64,000 nt of DNA, taken from the NCBI RefSeq assembly GCF_003201595.1, contig NZ_QJJS01000013.1, forward strand, positions 53,489 through 117,488, written 5' to 3'. Below the pieces are notes generated by a model. The model was not told the origin of the DNA. It did no database searches and was given only the letters and a program-made list of their open reading frames with translations. The stretch is from Sphaerotilus hippei. GTDB taxonomy: Bacteria; Pseudomonadota; Gammaproteobacteria; Burkholderiales; Burkholderiaceae_C. Shown piece after piece: positions 31,280 to 39,997 of the stretch. A program made the translations under genes and the position numbers. How positions within the stretch are numbered: position 1 is the stretch's first letter; each line of letters opens with the position of its first letter.

Positions 31280-33427
31280 ATGGAATGCACACCCGAGACC
31301 GAGCGCGTGCCGCCCCCGGAGGCCGGTCGCTGCATCGTGCGCGTGCTGGTCGAGCTGCCCCGCCATGTGGGGCTGCACGAGGCGCTGGACTACCGCTGCG
31401 ACCGGCCGCTGGCGCCGGGCACGCTGGTGCGGGTGCCGCTGGGTCGGCGGGTGGTGACCGGCCTGGTCGAAGGCATGGCCGAGCCGACGCCGGCCTGTGG
31501 ACAAGTTGTCCCCCCGGCCGAACCGGAGCGCCTGCGCGACGTGGCCGAGGTGTTCGACGCCCTGCCGCCGATGACGGCGGGCTGGATGCGGCTGCTGGAC
31601 TTCGCGGCGGCCTATTACCAGCGCAGCCGTGGCGAGCTGGCCCTGTCCTGCCTGCCCACGGCGCTGCGGGCGCTCGACGGCGTGCAGCTGCAGCGGCGGC
31701 TGAAGAAGCTGGCCCGGCGGGCCGATGTGGCGCCGGAGGGCGCCACGCCGCAGCGGCCGGTGCTGGCGCCCGGGCAGCAGCAGGCGCTGCAGAAGCTGGT
31801 CGAGCAGGCGCCGTCGACCTTCTTGCTGCATGGCGTGACCGGCAGCGGCAAGACCGAGGTCTACCTGCGCGAGGCGCAGCGGGTGCTCGAGGCCGGGCGC
31901 CAGGTGCTGGTGCTGGTGCCCGAGATCAACCTGACCCCGCAGCTCGAGGCCCGTTTTGCCGCCCGTTTCCCCGGCCGGCGCCTGGCGGTGCTGCACAGCG
32001 GGCTGACGCCGCCACAGCGCCTGCAGCACTGGCTGGCGGCCCACCTCGGCCAGGCCGACCTGGTGCTGGGCACCCGCATGGCGATCTTCGCGTCGCTGCC
32101 GCGCCTGGGCCTGATCGTGGTCGACGAGGAGCACGATCCGTCCTACAAGCAGCAGGAGGGCGCGCGTTATTCCGCCCGCGACCTGGCGGTCTACCGCGGC
32201 CGCCAGGCGGGGGCTTCGGTGATCCTCGGCTCGGCCACGCCGTCGCTGGAGAGCTGGCTCAATGCCGCGCCGGCCGCGGAGGGGGGCGGGCGCTACCGCC
32301 GCATCGACCTGCCCGAGCGCATCGGCGGAGGGGCCCTGCCGGCGGTGCGGCTGGTCGACCTGGAGCGGGTGGTGGCCCAGCACGGCCGCCAGGCGCTGCG
32401 GCTGCACCCGATCTCGCCGCCGCTGCTCGCGGCGCTGCGCGAGCGCCTGGAGCGGGGCGAGCAGAGCATGCTGCTGCTGAACCGGCGGGGTTATGCGCCG
32501 GTGCTGCACTGCACCAGCTGCGGCTGGAAGAGCGCCTGCCCGCACTGCAGCGCCTGGCGGGTGTTCCACAAGGTCGACCGCACGCTGCGCTGCCACCATT
32601 GCGGCAGCGGCCAGCGGGTGCCGCTGGCCTGCCCCGAGTGTGGCGACCCCGACATCCAGCCCATGGGCCGGGGCACCGAGCGGCTCGAGGAGCAGCTGGC
32701 CACGCTGCTGCCGCAGGCCCGCGTGGTGCGCATCGATGGCGACACCACCCGCCAGTCCGGCAGCCTCGAGAGCCAGCTGGCCCAGGTGCACGACGGCGAG
32801 GTCGACGTGCTGGTGGGCACGCAGATGGTGGCCAAGGGCCACGATTTCCGCCGCATGACGCTGGTGGCCGCGGTCGATGCGGACGGGGCGCTGTTCTCGA
32901 GCGACTTCCGCGCCCCCGAGCGCCTGTTCGCGCTGCTGATGCAGGCGGGCGGACGGGCCGGACGGGATGCGGCGCTGGCCGCGCGCAGCGAGATGTGGGT
33001 GCAGACCTGGCATCCTGCCCACCCCCTGTTCGCCGCGCTGAAGGGCCACGACTACATCGCCTTCGCGCGCTCGCAGCTCGACGAGCGGCGCATCGCCGCG
33101 ATGCCGCCGTTCTCCGCCCAGGCGCTGCTGCGGGCCGATGCCTCGACCCAGGAGCTGGCCCAGGCCTTCCTGCAGCGTGCCGAGGCGCTGGCCGGCGAGC
33201 TGCAGGCCGCCGGCCAGGTGTCCGCCGAGGTGTTCCTCTACCCGCCGGTGCCCACCTCGGTGCAGCGGGTGGCCGACGTGGAACGGGCGCAGCTGCTGGT
33301 CGAGGCGCCACGCCGTGCCCAGCTGCAGGCCTTCCTGGCGGCCTGGGTGCCGCTGCTCGACGACATCAACCGCCCGCCGACCCGGGTGATCCGCTGGGCG
33401 GTCGATGTCGATCCGCTCTCGATCTGA
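31280..33427 (+). CDS. priA: Primosomal replication restart helicase PriA
   Basis: 715 residues from the ATG at 31280; in-frame GTG 31265 and TTG 31238 are alternatives, and none has a good ribosome binding site. An N-terminal 3'-DNA-end-binding domain (VRVLVELPRHVGLHEALDYR) is followed by Walker A GVTGSGKTE near residue 185 and the DEAH-type box VVDEEHDPSYKQ. The zinc-binding Cys set is CTSCGWKSACPHC and CHHCGS/CPECGDPD. The C-terminal helicase lobe has GTQMVAKGHDF. PriA reloads DnaB at stalled forks. The preceding non-coding region carries DnaA-box-like repeats, suggesting initiator-linked control. Confidence 0.96.
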   Translation: MECTPETERVPPPEAGRCIVRVLVELPRHVGLHEALDYRCDRPLAPGTLVRVPLGRRVVTGLVEGMAEPTPACGQVVPPAEPERLRDVAEVFDALPPMTAGWMRLLDFAAAYYQRSRGELALSCLPTALRALDGVQLQRRLKKLARRADVAPEGATPQRPVLAPGQQQALQKLVEQAPSTFLLHGVTGSGKTEVYLREAQRVLEAGRQVLVLVPEINLTPQLEARFAARFPGRRLAVLHSGLTPPQRLQHWLAAHLGQADLVLGTRMAIFASLPRLGLIVVDEEHDPSYKQQEGARYSARDLAVYRGRQAGASVILGSATPSLESWLNAAPAAEGGGRYRRIDLPERIGGGALPAVRLVDLERVVAQHGRQALRLHPISPPLLAALRERLERGEQSMLLLNRRGYAPVLHCTSCGWKSACPHCSAWRVFHKVDRTLRCHHCGSGQRVPLACPECGDPDIQPMGRGTERLEEQLATLLPQARVVRIDGDTTRQSGSLESQLAQVHDGEVDVLVGTQMVAKGHDFRRMTLVAAVDADGALFSSDFRAPERLFALLMQAGGRAGRDAALAARSEMWVQTWHPAHPLFAALKGHDYIAFARSQLDERRIAAMPPFSAQALLRADASTQELAQAFLQRAEALAGELQAAGQVSAEVFLYPPVPTSVQRVADVERAQLLVEAPRRAQLQAFLAAWVPLLDDINRPPTRVIRWAVDVDPLSI

Positions 33428-33449
33428 TCCGACCAGGACCTTCCGTGCC

Positions 33450-34742
33450 ATGAAGCCATCTGCCTGCCCTGTCTCTCCCGCCGCGCTCGACCTGGCGATC
33501 ATCGGTGCCGGCCCGGCCGGCCTGGCCCTGGCGCTGCACGCCGCGCAGCGCCTGCCGCGCGCGCGCATCACCGTCTACGACCGCTGGCCGGCCCGCCACG
33601 ACCTGAGCGGTGACCGCCGCACGCTGGCGCTGGCGCAGGGCAGCGTGCAGTTCCTGGACCGGCTCGGCGTCGGGGCGGCGATCGCCGGGCGGGCCGCCCC
33701 GATCCTCGAGGTGCATGTCTCCCAGCAGCAGCCCGGGCTGCTCGAGCTGCTGGGCCTGCCGGCCGCCGCGCAGCTGAGCCTGAAGGCCGCCGACCTGGGC
33801 GTGCCGCAGCTGGGCGCGGTGGTGGCCTATGGCGCCATCGTCGAGCCGATGCGTGCGGCCTGGAGGGCCCGTTGCGAGGCCGAGCCGCAGCGCCTGCAGG
33901 CCCGCCTGGGCTGTGCGGTGCAGGCGGTCGACACGCTCGACGAGGCCGCGGGCGAGGGGCGTGGGGTCGCCGTCCGCTGGCTCGAGGCCGCCGTGGCGCG
34001 GCCCGAGGGCCCGGCCGAGGTGCTCGAGACCGCGCGCGCGCGCCACGACCTCGCGGTGATCGCCGAAGGGGGCGTGTTCGCCGAGCAGTCCCGCAAGGCC
34101 GTGGCCCGCGACTACCGTCAGGTGGCCTGGGTGGGCACGGTCGAGCTCGAGGGCGGGCGGCCCGGCGTGGCCTACGAACGTTTCACGCCGCAGGGGCCGG
34201 TGGCCTTGCTGCCCCTGCCGGCGGCCGCGGGCGGACGCGCGCAGGCCGCGCTGGTCTGGTGCGTGCCGGCCGACGACGATCCGGTGCGCGGGCTCGACAC
34301 GGCCCAGCGCCTGGCGGTGCTGCAGCATGTGCTGCCGGCATCGGTGGGCCGGCTGGTCGGCCTCGGCCCGCTGAAGGATTTTGCGCTCGGACTGAACGCC
34401 GAACGCACGCTGGTGCAGGGCCGCGCGGTGCGCATCGGCAACGCCGCGCAGACCCTGCACCCGGTGGCCGGCCAGGGCCTCAACCTGGGGCTGCGGGACG
34501 TGCATGCGCTGGTCGAGCAGCTCGAGCGCCGGCCGGACCTCGAGCAGGCGCTGTCGGGCATGGAATGGCAGCGCGGCCCGGATCGCTGGAGCCTGATCGC
34601 CGGCACCGACTTCCTGGCCCGCAGCTTCACCTGGGACGCGCCGGGGCTGAGCACGCTGCGGGGCGTCGGCCTGGGCCTGCTGCAGCGCCTGCCGGGCCTG
34701 TCGACGCTGCTGGCGCGCCAGATGATGTTCGGCCGGCGCTGA
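33450..34742 (+). CDS. UbiH/UbiF/COQ6-type FAD-dependent hydroxylase
   Basis: 430 residues from the ATG at 33450, 22 bp after priA. The dinucleotide fold is IIGAGPAGLALALHAAQ at the N-terminus. The second FAD motif is RIGNAAQTLHPVAGQGLNLG, where UbiH-family enzymes have G-(D/N)-A-A-H/Q-x-x-x-P. The middle NADPH/FAD motif is weak (RARHDLAVIAEGG), and the usual GADG is not exact. Such enzymes hydroxylate the ubiquinone ring, and which position cannot be decided from sequence, so no symbol is given. The frame is closed 12 bp before the convergent nitrilase gene. Confidence 0.85.
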   Translation: MKPSACPVSPAALDLAIIGAGPAGLALALHAAQRLPRARITVYDRWPARHDLSGDRRTLALAQGSVQFLDRLGVGAAIAGRAAPILEVHVSQQQPGLLELLGLPAAAQLSLKAADLGVPQLGAVVAYGAIVEPMRAAWRARCEAEPQRLQARLGCAVQAVDTLDEAAGEGRGVAVRWLEAAVARPEGPAEVLETARARHDLAVIAEGGVFAEQSRKAVARDYRQVAWVGTVELEGGRPGVAYERFTPQGPVALLPLPAAAGGRAQAALVWCVPADDDPVRGLDTAQRLAVLQHVLPASVGRLVGLGPLKDFALGLNAERTLVQGRAVRIGNAAQTLHPVAGQGLNLGLRDVHALVEQLERRPDLEQALSGMEWQRGPDRWSLIAGTDFLARSFTWDAPGLSTLRGVGLGLLQRLPGLSTLLARQMMFGRR

Positions 34743-34754
34743 GCCGGCCCGGCT

Positions 34755-35606
34755 TCAGTCGCCCGCGGCGGTGGCCGGCAGGCCGGGGCCGAGCACCCGG
34801 TGCTCCAGGGCCGGCAGCTGCTGGCGCACCTGGCGCAGCACCGCCGGGTCCAGCGTGCCGGTGACCAGGCCTTCGCCGTCGGGTCGGCAGTCCAGCACCC
34901 GGCCCCAGGGGTCGACCAGCAGGCTGTGGCCCCAGGTGCTGCGGCCGTTCTCGTGCCGTCCGCCCTGGGCCGGGGCCAGCACGTAACACTGGTTTTCCAC
35001 CGCCCGGGCGCGCAGCAGCAGCTCCCAGTGCGCCTCGCCGGTCGGGCGGGTGAACGCGGCGGGCACGACCAGCAGGTCGCAGGGCGGCTGCATCAGCGCG
35101 CGGAACAGTTCCGGGAAGCGCAGGTCGTAGCAGACCGACAGGCCGACCCGGTGCGCCGTGCCATCGCGGGCACGGGCCTCGAAGGCGGCCGGCTGCCGGC
35201 CGGGGCAGAGGGTCTGCGACTCGTCGTAGCGGCGCTCGCCGTCGTCGTAGCGGAACAGGTGGATCTTGTCGTAGCGGCTGGCCTGCCGGCCCTCGGGGCC
35301 GAACACCAGGCAGCTGTTGGTCGCGTGCAGCGGGTCGGCCTCGCGGGCCAGCGGCAGCGTGCCGCCGACCAGCCAGATCCCGTGCCGCCGGGCCCAGTCC
35401 GACAGCGCCTGCTGGATCGGGCCGTGGCCCGGGGCTTCGGCCACCGCCAGCTTGTCGCCGTCCTGACGGCCCATCAGGCAGAAGTACTCGGGCAGCGCCA
35501 CCAGCTCGGCCCCGCCGGCGGCGGCCCGGGCGACCAGCGTGGCCGCCTGCTCGAGGTTGCGGTCCACGTCGGGCGTGGACACCATCTGGATCGCGGCAAG
35601 TCTCAT
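34755..35606 (-). CDS. Carbon-nitrogen hydrolase (Nit1/Nit2-type amidase)
   Basis: 283 residues from the ATG at 35606. The Glu-Lys-Cys triad is clear: Glu in VALPEYFCLM, Lys in RYDKIHLFRY, Cys in LSVCYDLRFPELFR. The pattern is closest to the deaminated-glutathione amidase branch of the nitrilase superfamily. The start overlaps the YhdP stop (ATGA), so the two are co-translated, an arrangement common in Burkholderiales near glnE. Confidence 0.92.
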   Translation of the reverse strand: MRLAAIQMVSTPDVDRNLEQAATLVARAAAGGAELVALPEYFCLMGRQDGDKLAVAEAPGHGPIQQALSDWARRHGIWLVGGTLPLAREADPLHATNSCLVFGPEGRQASRYDKIHLFRYDDGERRYDESQTLCPGRQPAAFEARARDGTAHRVGLSVCYDLRFPELFRALMQPPCDLLVVPAAFTRPTGEAHWELLLRARAVENQCYVLAPAQGGRHENGRSTWGHSLLVDPWGRVLDCRPDGEGLVTGTLDPAVLRQVRQQLPALEHRVLGPGLPATAAGD

Positions 35607-38600
35607 GGTCGGTTCTCCGGCGAGGTGCGGTTGGCGCTGGTCGGTGCGGGGGTCCACTGCGTGGCGGCGGACGGCGGTGTCGCCGAGGCGCCCGGCGCCG
35701 GCAGGCTGGCCGCGCCGGTGTCGGCGGGCGCCTCCTCGCCAGGGGTCGGCGTGCGGCGGCTGGCGGGGACCATCAGCGGCGCGTCCCAGCGGCCGGTGAT
35801 GTGGAACTGCCGGGTGGCCGCCTCGGTCAGCGGCTTGCGCAGGAAGACCTGGCCGATCAGCGTGCCCAGCCCGATCGCCGGATTGATCACCGCATAGGCC
35901 AGCGAGGCCGCACCGGCGTTGATGTCGGGCACGACCCAGACGTTGAGGTCCTGGGTCTCGCGGGCGAGGTCGGCGCTGCCTTCGGTCAGCACCAGCGCCT
36001 GCACCCCGCGGATGCGCAGGTTGCGGGTCTGCGCCACCCCGCGCTGGATGTTCACGTCGCCGTCGACGCGGTCGAAGCTGAAGCCCTGCTGGAACACGTC
36101 GCGGAAGTCGAACAGCAGCCGGCGCGGCAGCGACTGCAGGCTGAGCACGCCCAGCAACCGGGCCACGCCCGGTTCGGCCCGCAGGAACTGGCCCCGGTCC
36201 AGCCCGAGCGAGAGCTGGCCAGCCAGGCTGTCGACGTTGAACTGCAGCGGCGAGCCGTCCCACTCGAGCTGGCCGGCCAGCAGGCCCTGGCCACCCCGCA
36301 GCGCGCCGCTGTTGCCGAAGCGGCCGAGCAGGGCGCCGCTGTCGCTCAGGTCGAGCCGGAAGGTGATGCGGGTGCTGTGGGTCCGGTGGCCGGCGGCGGG
36401 CGGCACCCAGCGGCCCACGGCGCTCAGCTGGGCGTCGGGGTTGCCGATGTTCAGCCGCTTCAGGATCCAGGTGCCGCGTTCACCGTCTTCGGCCTGGTGA
36501 CCGGCCTCCAGCACCAGCCGCCCCAGCGCCACGCCCCGCAGCTCGAACTGCTCGGCCTCCAGCAGCAGGCCGGGCAGGCGGTGCGGTCGAGCGCCGGTCG
36601 AGCGGTCGGTCTCGACCGGGGTCGGGGCGCCGGGCTCCTCGGCCGGCAGGCTCAGGCGGGCGAGGTGGGCGTGCAGCTGGGGGATCTGCCGGGCATCGAG
36701 CGGCAGCCGGGCCTCGACGTTGCCGGCCAGCTGGTCGGCCCGGACCTGGCCGCGCCAGAGGTCGACGTCGCCCTGGCGCTCGCGGTTCAGGTCGGCCTGC
36801 ACCGCGGTGAACAGGCGGCTGCCGACCTGCAGCCGATCGACCTCGAAGCGCAGCTGGCGCGGCACGTGGTCGAGGTCCGGGGCCGTCGGGTCGGAGGGCG
36901 GCAGCAGGCCGACGTCCTCGGCCCGGGTGCGCCACCGGGCCCATTCGACCAGGTTCGCCTCCGGCAGCTGGATCTGCGTGAGCAGACCCTGCGCCGGCAG
37001 CGCCTGGCTGCCGCCCTGGGTGGCCGCGCGCCCGACCTGCACCAGCCCGCGCAGCAGGCGCTGGCCGCCGTCACGCTCGCGCAGCATCTGCACCGACAGC
37101 AGCGGCCCGGCCTGGAGGCGCCACCATTCACGCGGCCGGCCCGGCGCCGGCGCGCTGGCCGGCTGCAGCGTGACCCGCAGCGGCAGGCGCTCGGCGGCGG
37201 CCTTGCCCAGCGGGGCGGGGGCCTGCAGCGCCAGGCCCTGCAGCGTGCTGTCGAGCTGCACCTCGACGCCGGCGCCGCTGAAGCCCAGGTCCAGCTCGTA
37301 GCCGGCCTGGCCGCTCATCAGGCGGGCCAGCGGGGCGAGCAGCCCCAGCTGCGGCGCCTCGCGCAGGCCGGCGGCGGTCGCGGTGCCGACCGCCCGCAGG
37401 TGCACCGTGCCGTCGGGCCGGGTGCCGCCCTGCAGCGTCAGCGGGCCGCCCAGCGCGACCGCGCGTGCGCCCTCGATGCGGAAGCCCCGTTCGTCGAAGC
37501 TCAGCTGGCCGTGCACGTCCTCGAGCTGCGGGGATTCGCTGCGCACCTGCAGCTGGTTGCCCTCGAGGGTCAGCAGGCCCTGAGCGGTGCTGCGTTCGAG
37601 GTCGTTCAGCGGCAGGGCCAGGTCCAGCTTCAGCCGGGCCGGACCGGCACCGGTGGCCTGGTCCAGGCTGTGCTGCAGCCAGCCGCCGATCGGACTGCGG
37701 CTGACGTAGGCCAGCGCGTCGGTCAGCGGCCCCTGGCCCTGGCCCTCGATGTGCAGCACCGGGTCGGCGACGAAGTCGCCGATGCGCGCCTGCACCCGGT
37801 GCAGCTCGAAGCCGCCGCTGCCGGTCTCGCCCAGCCGGGCCGAGGCGTTGCGGATGAACATGCTCTGGCGGTCGAACACCAGCTCGCCGCCCAGGTGGGT
37901 CAGCCGGGGCCAGGCCGGCGTGCCGGGCTGGGGGCCGGCATGGTTGGGCGCGACGTCGTAGCTCAGGTTCTCGACCTGGCCGACGAGGTGGAACTCGCCG
38001 TCGCTGTCGTGGGCGAACGGGAAATGGTCGATCGGCCCGCGCACCCGGGCGACCACCTGCCGGGCGCTGCCGCCGCGCATGCCGTCGCGCACGTAGTGGC
38101 GCACCTCGGCGGGCAGGCCGACCGGCAGGTAGCGGTGGATGCGGTGGGCCGGGATGCGGTCGAGCCGGGCATCGAGCCGCAGCACGCCCGGCAGCCGGTC
38201 GATGTCCTTGCCGTTGCCCGTGCGCCACTGGCCGGAGACCTCGCCGCGGCTGTCGGGGTTGGAGAAGGTGGCGCGGCGGATGTCCACCTGCAGGTCGGGC
38301 AGGCCGTCGGCGCCCGGCACCGCGCCGACCTGCCAGCGCACGTCGGCATCCAGCGTGCCCAGCGGCACGCGGGTCTCCTCGAACACGCCGGGCAGGTCGA
38401 GCTCGCCGTCGCGCAGCCGCACCCGTGCCCGTCCGCCCCGTTCGCTGGCCTGCAGCACCACCTCGGCGCCCTGCACGCCGGGTCGGCCGGGCAGCGGGTG
38501 GCCGGCGCGGCTGCGCGGGTGTTCCTTCGAGCGCAGGCCCAGCTGCTGGCCGACCGCCTCGGCCTGCCAGCGCAGCGGCTGTTCGGCCGGCCCGTCCCAG

Positions 38601-39859
38601 CGCCAGGAGACGTCCTTCAGCCGCCCCTCGGGCTCGGCCCCCGCCACCCAGCGGCGCCAGCCGTCGGACAGCGGCAGGTGGGCGGTGATGGTGGCCAGGG
38701 TCGCCAGGTCGAGCCGCGACGCGGTGAACTGGCCGCCCGTCCAGTCCGGCCCCTGGCCCCGCAGCTCGAGCGCCAGCGTCGTGGGCGCCCAGAGGTGCTC
38801 GTGTCCCTGCGCGTCACGCAGCGTGAAGGCGAGGCGTTCGGCGCGCAGGCGGGTGCGCTGCGGGTCGCGGGTCAGGTGCAGGCTGCCGTCCAGGCGTTCG
38901 ATGTCCAGGGCCGGCAGGCGCGACTGCAGCTGCAGCCGGGCTTCCTGCAGCGCCACGTCCGCACGGGCCTCGCTCAGCGCGCCGTCGTCGATCTCCAGCT
39001 GCAGCGCCAGCTGCCCCTGGCCCCGCTGCAGGTCGAAGGGCAGGCTGACGTGGCGGCGCAGGGCCTGCACGTCGACGTGGGGCAGCCGGGCCTCGAGGCG
39101 GCCGCGCCAGCGGGTCCAGTCGCCCGGGTGGCGCAGGTGGTCGAGCAGGCCGGCGCGCAGGTCGGCCTGCACGTCCAGGCGCCGGCCCCAGCCGCTCGGC
39201 GGGGTGGCGGCCAGCTCGATCCGGTGGTGCCGGCCGCGGTTGTCCACCCGCAGGTCGACCTGCTCCAGCAGCAGCGGGGGTTCGGCGCGTGTCGCGTCGG
39301 ACCAGGTGATGCGGCCGCCCCGGATCAGCCATTCACCCTGGCTGAACAGCCAGTCGGCCACCGCCTGTTCCCGCTCGGGGTCGGCCGGGCCGTCGAGCCG
39401 CAGCCCGCCCAGGCTCAGCCGGCCGTCCCGGTCGCGCTGCACCAGCAGGTCGGGGCCCTGCAGTTCGATGCGTGCCAGGTGCGGCTGCCAGTGGCCCCAG
39501 CTGCGGGGCAGCAGCGAGCCGGGGGTGAGGGTCGCGCGCACCTCGTCGAGCCGGAAGGCCGGGCGGCCCTGCATGTCCAGCAGGCTGAGCTGGCGCAGGC
39601 GCAGCACCGGGGCCCACAGGCCCCCGTCGACCTCGATCCGGCCGATCTTCACGGGAGTCTTCAGCGCCTGCGTGGCCCAGCCCTCGATCTGGGGTTGCCA
39701 CACTTGAAGCCGGGGCAAAATGACCCAGTGCAAGCCCACCCAGAGGGCCAGCACGATACTCGTCAGACCGAGGGTGATCCAGGCAGTTGCCCGCGCCACC
39801 TTCGAGGCCGCACGCAGCCAGCGTGCCGGCTCAGGCGGGCGAGAGGATGGATCGGACAT
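35603..39859 (-). CDS. YhdP family AsmA-like lipid transport protein
   Basis: 1,418 residues from the ATG at 39859 (MSDPSSRPPEP). One N-terminal membrane helix (about residues 26-48, WITLGLTSIVLALWVGLHWV) is followed by a very long beta-rich periplasmic region of DUF3971/AsmA type. It ends with the conserved tail LRIRGVQALVLTEGSADLA, LNVWVVPDINAGAASLAYAV and GLGTLIGQVFLRKPLTEA. E. coli YhdP (1,266 aa) forms a bridge that carries phospholipid to the outer membrane, and the length here fits. The last 55 residues are Pro/Ala/Thr-rich and low in complexity. Divergent from glnE, with 138 bp between starts. Confidence 0.92.
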   Translation of the reverse strand: MSDPSSRPPEPARWLRAASKVARATAWITLGLTSIVLALWVGLHWVILPRLQVWQPQIEGWATQALKTPVKIGRIEVDGGLWAPVLRLRQLSLLDMQGRPAFRLDEVRATLTPGSLLPRSWGHWQPHLARIELQGPDLLVQRDRDGRLSLGGLRLDGPADPEREQAVADWLFSQGEWLIRGGRITWSDATRAEPPLLLEQVDLRVDNRGRHHRIELAATPPSGWGRRLDVQADLRAGLLDHLRHPGDWTRWRGRLEARLPHVDVQALRRHVSLPFDLQRGQGQLALQLEIDDGALSEARADVALQEARLQLQSRLPALDIERLDGSLHLTRDPQRTRLRAERLAFTLRDAQGHEHLWAPTTLALELRGQGPDWTGGQFTASRLDLATLATITAHLPLSDGWRRWVAGAEPEGRLKDVSWRWDGPAEQPLRWQAEAVGQQLGLRSKEHPRSRAGHPLPGRPGVQGAEVVLQASERGGRARVRLRDGELDLPGVFEETRVPLGTLDADVRWQVGAVPGADGLPDLQVDIRRATFSNPDSRGEVSGQWRTGNGKDIDRLPGVLRLDARLDRIPAHRIHRYLPVGLPAEVRHYVRDGMRGGSARQVVARVRGPIDHFPFAHDSDGEFHLVGQVENLSYDVAPNHAGPQPGTPAWPRLTHLGGELVFDRQSMFIRNASARLGETGSGGFELHRVQARIGDFVADPVLHIEGQGQGPLTDALAYVSRSPIGGWLQHSLDQATGAGPARLKLDLALPLNDLERSTAQGLLTLEGNQLQVRSESPQLEDVHGQLSFDERGFRIEGARAVALGGPLTLQGGTRPDGTVHLRAVGTATAAGLREAPQLGLLAPLARLMSGQAGYELDLGFSGAGVEVQLDSTLQGLALQAPAPLGKAAAERLPLRVTLQPASAPAPGRPREWWRLQAGPLLSVQMLRERDGGQRLLRGLVQVGRAATQGGSQALPAQGLLTQIQLPEANLVEWARWRTRAEDVGLLPPSDPTAPDLDHVPRQLRFEVDRLQVGSRLFTAVQADLNRERQGDVDLWRGQVRADQLAGNVEARLPLDARQIPQLHAHLARLSLPAEEPGAPTPVETDRSTGARPHRLPGLLLEAEQFELRGVALGRLVLEAGHQAEDGERGTWILKRLNIGNPDAQLSAVGRWVPPAAGHRTHSTRITFRLDLSDSGALLGRFGNSGALRGGQGLLAGQLEWDGSPLQFNVDSLAGQLSLGLDRGQFLRAEPGVARLLGVLSLQSLPRRLLFDFRDVFQQGFSFDRVDGDVNIQRGVAQTRNLRIRGVQALVLTEGSADLARETQDLNVWVVPDINAGAASLAYAVINPAIGLGTLIGQVFLRKPLTEAATRQFHITGRWDAPLMVPASRRTPTPGEEAPADTGAASLPAPGASATPPSAATQWTPAPTSANRTSPENRP

Positions 39860-39997
39860 GAAATCAGCAGGCAAGGATGGAGACAGGATGGCGATCGGAC
39901 GGATCCCTCAGGGACTGACCCGGACCGGGGCGGCACGACAGGCCGATGGCCTGGCCCCGCGCCGGATCTCCAAAGCTAGCACAGACCCGGGCGCGTG

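Noticed and set aside
31495..31520. GTGGACAAGTTGTCC palindrome inside priA, similar to the upstream DnaA-like motifs
   Set aside because: It lies within well-conserved coding sequence and lacks a TTATNCACA core; probably codon-driven.
35801..39979. 1,392-codon open frame opposite yhdP
   Set aside because: Shadow frame of a GC-rich gene; the sequence is Gln/Ala/His/Arg-rich without any domain, whereas the minus strand encodes a recognisable YhdP.
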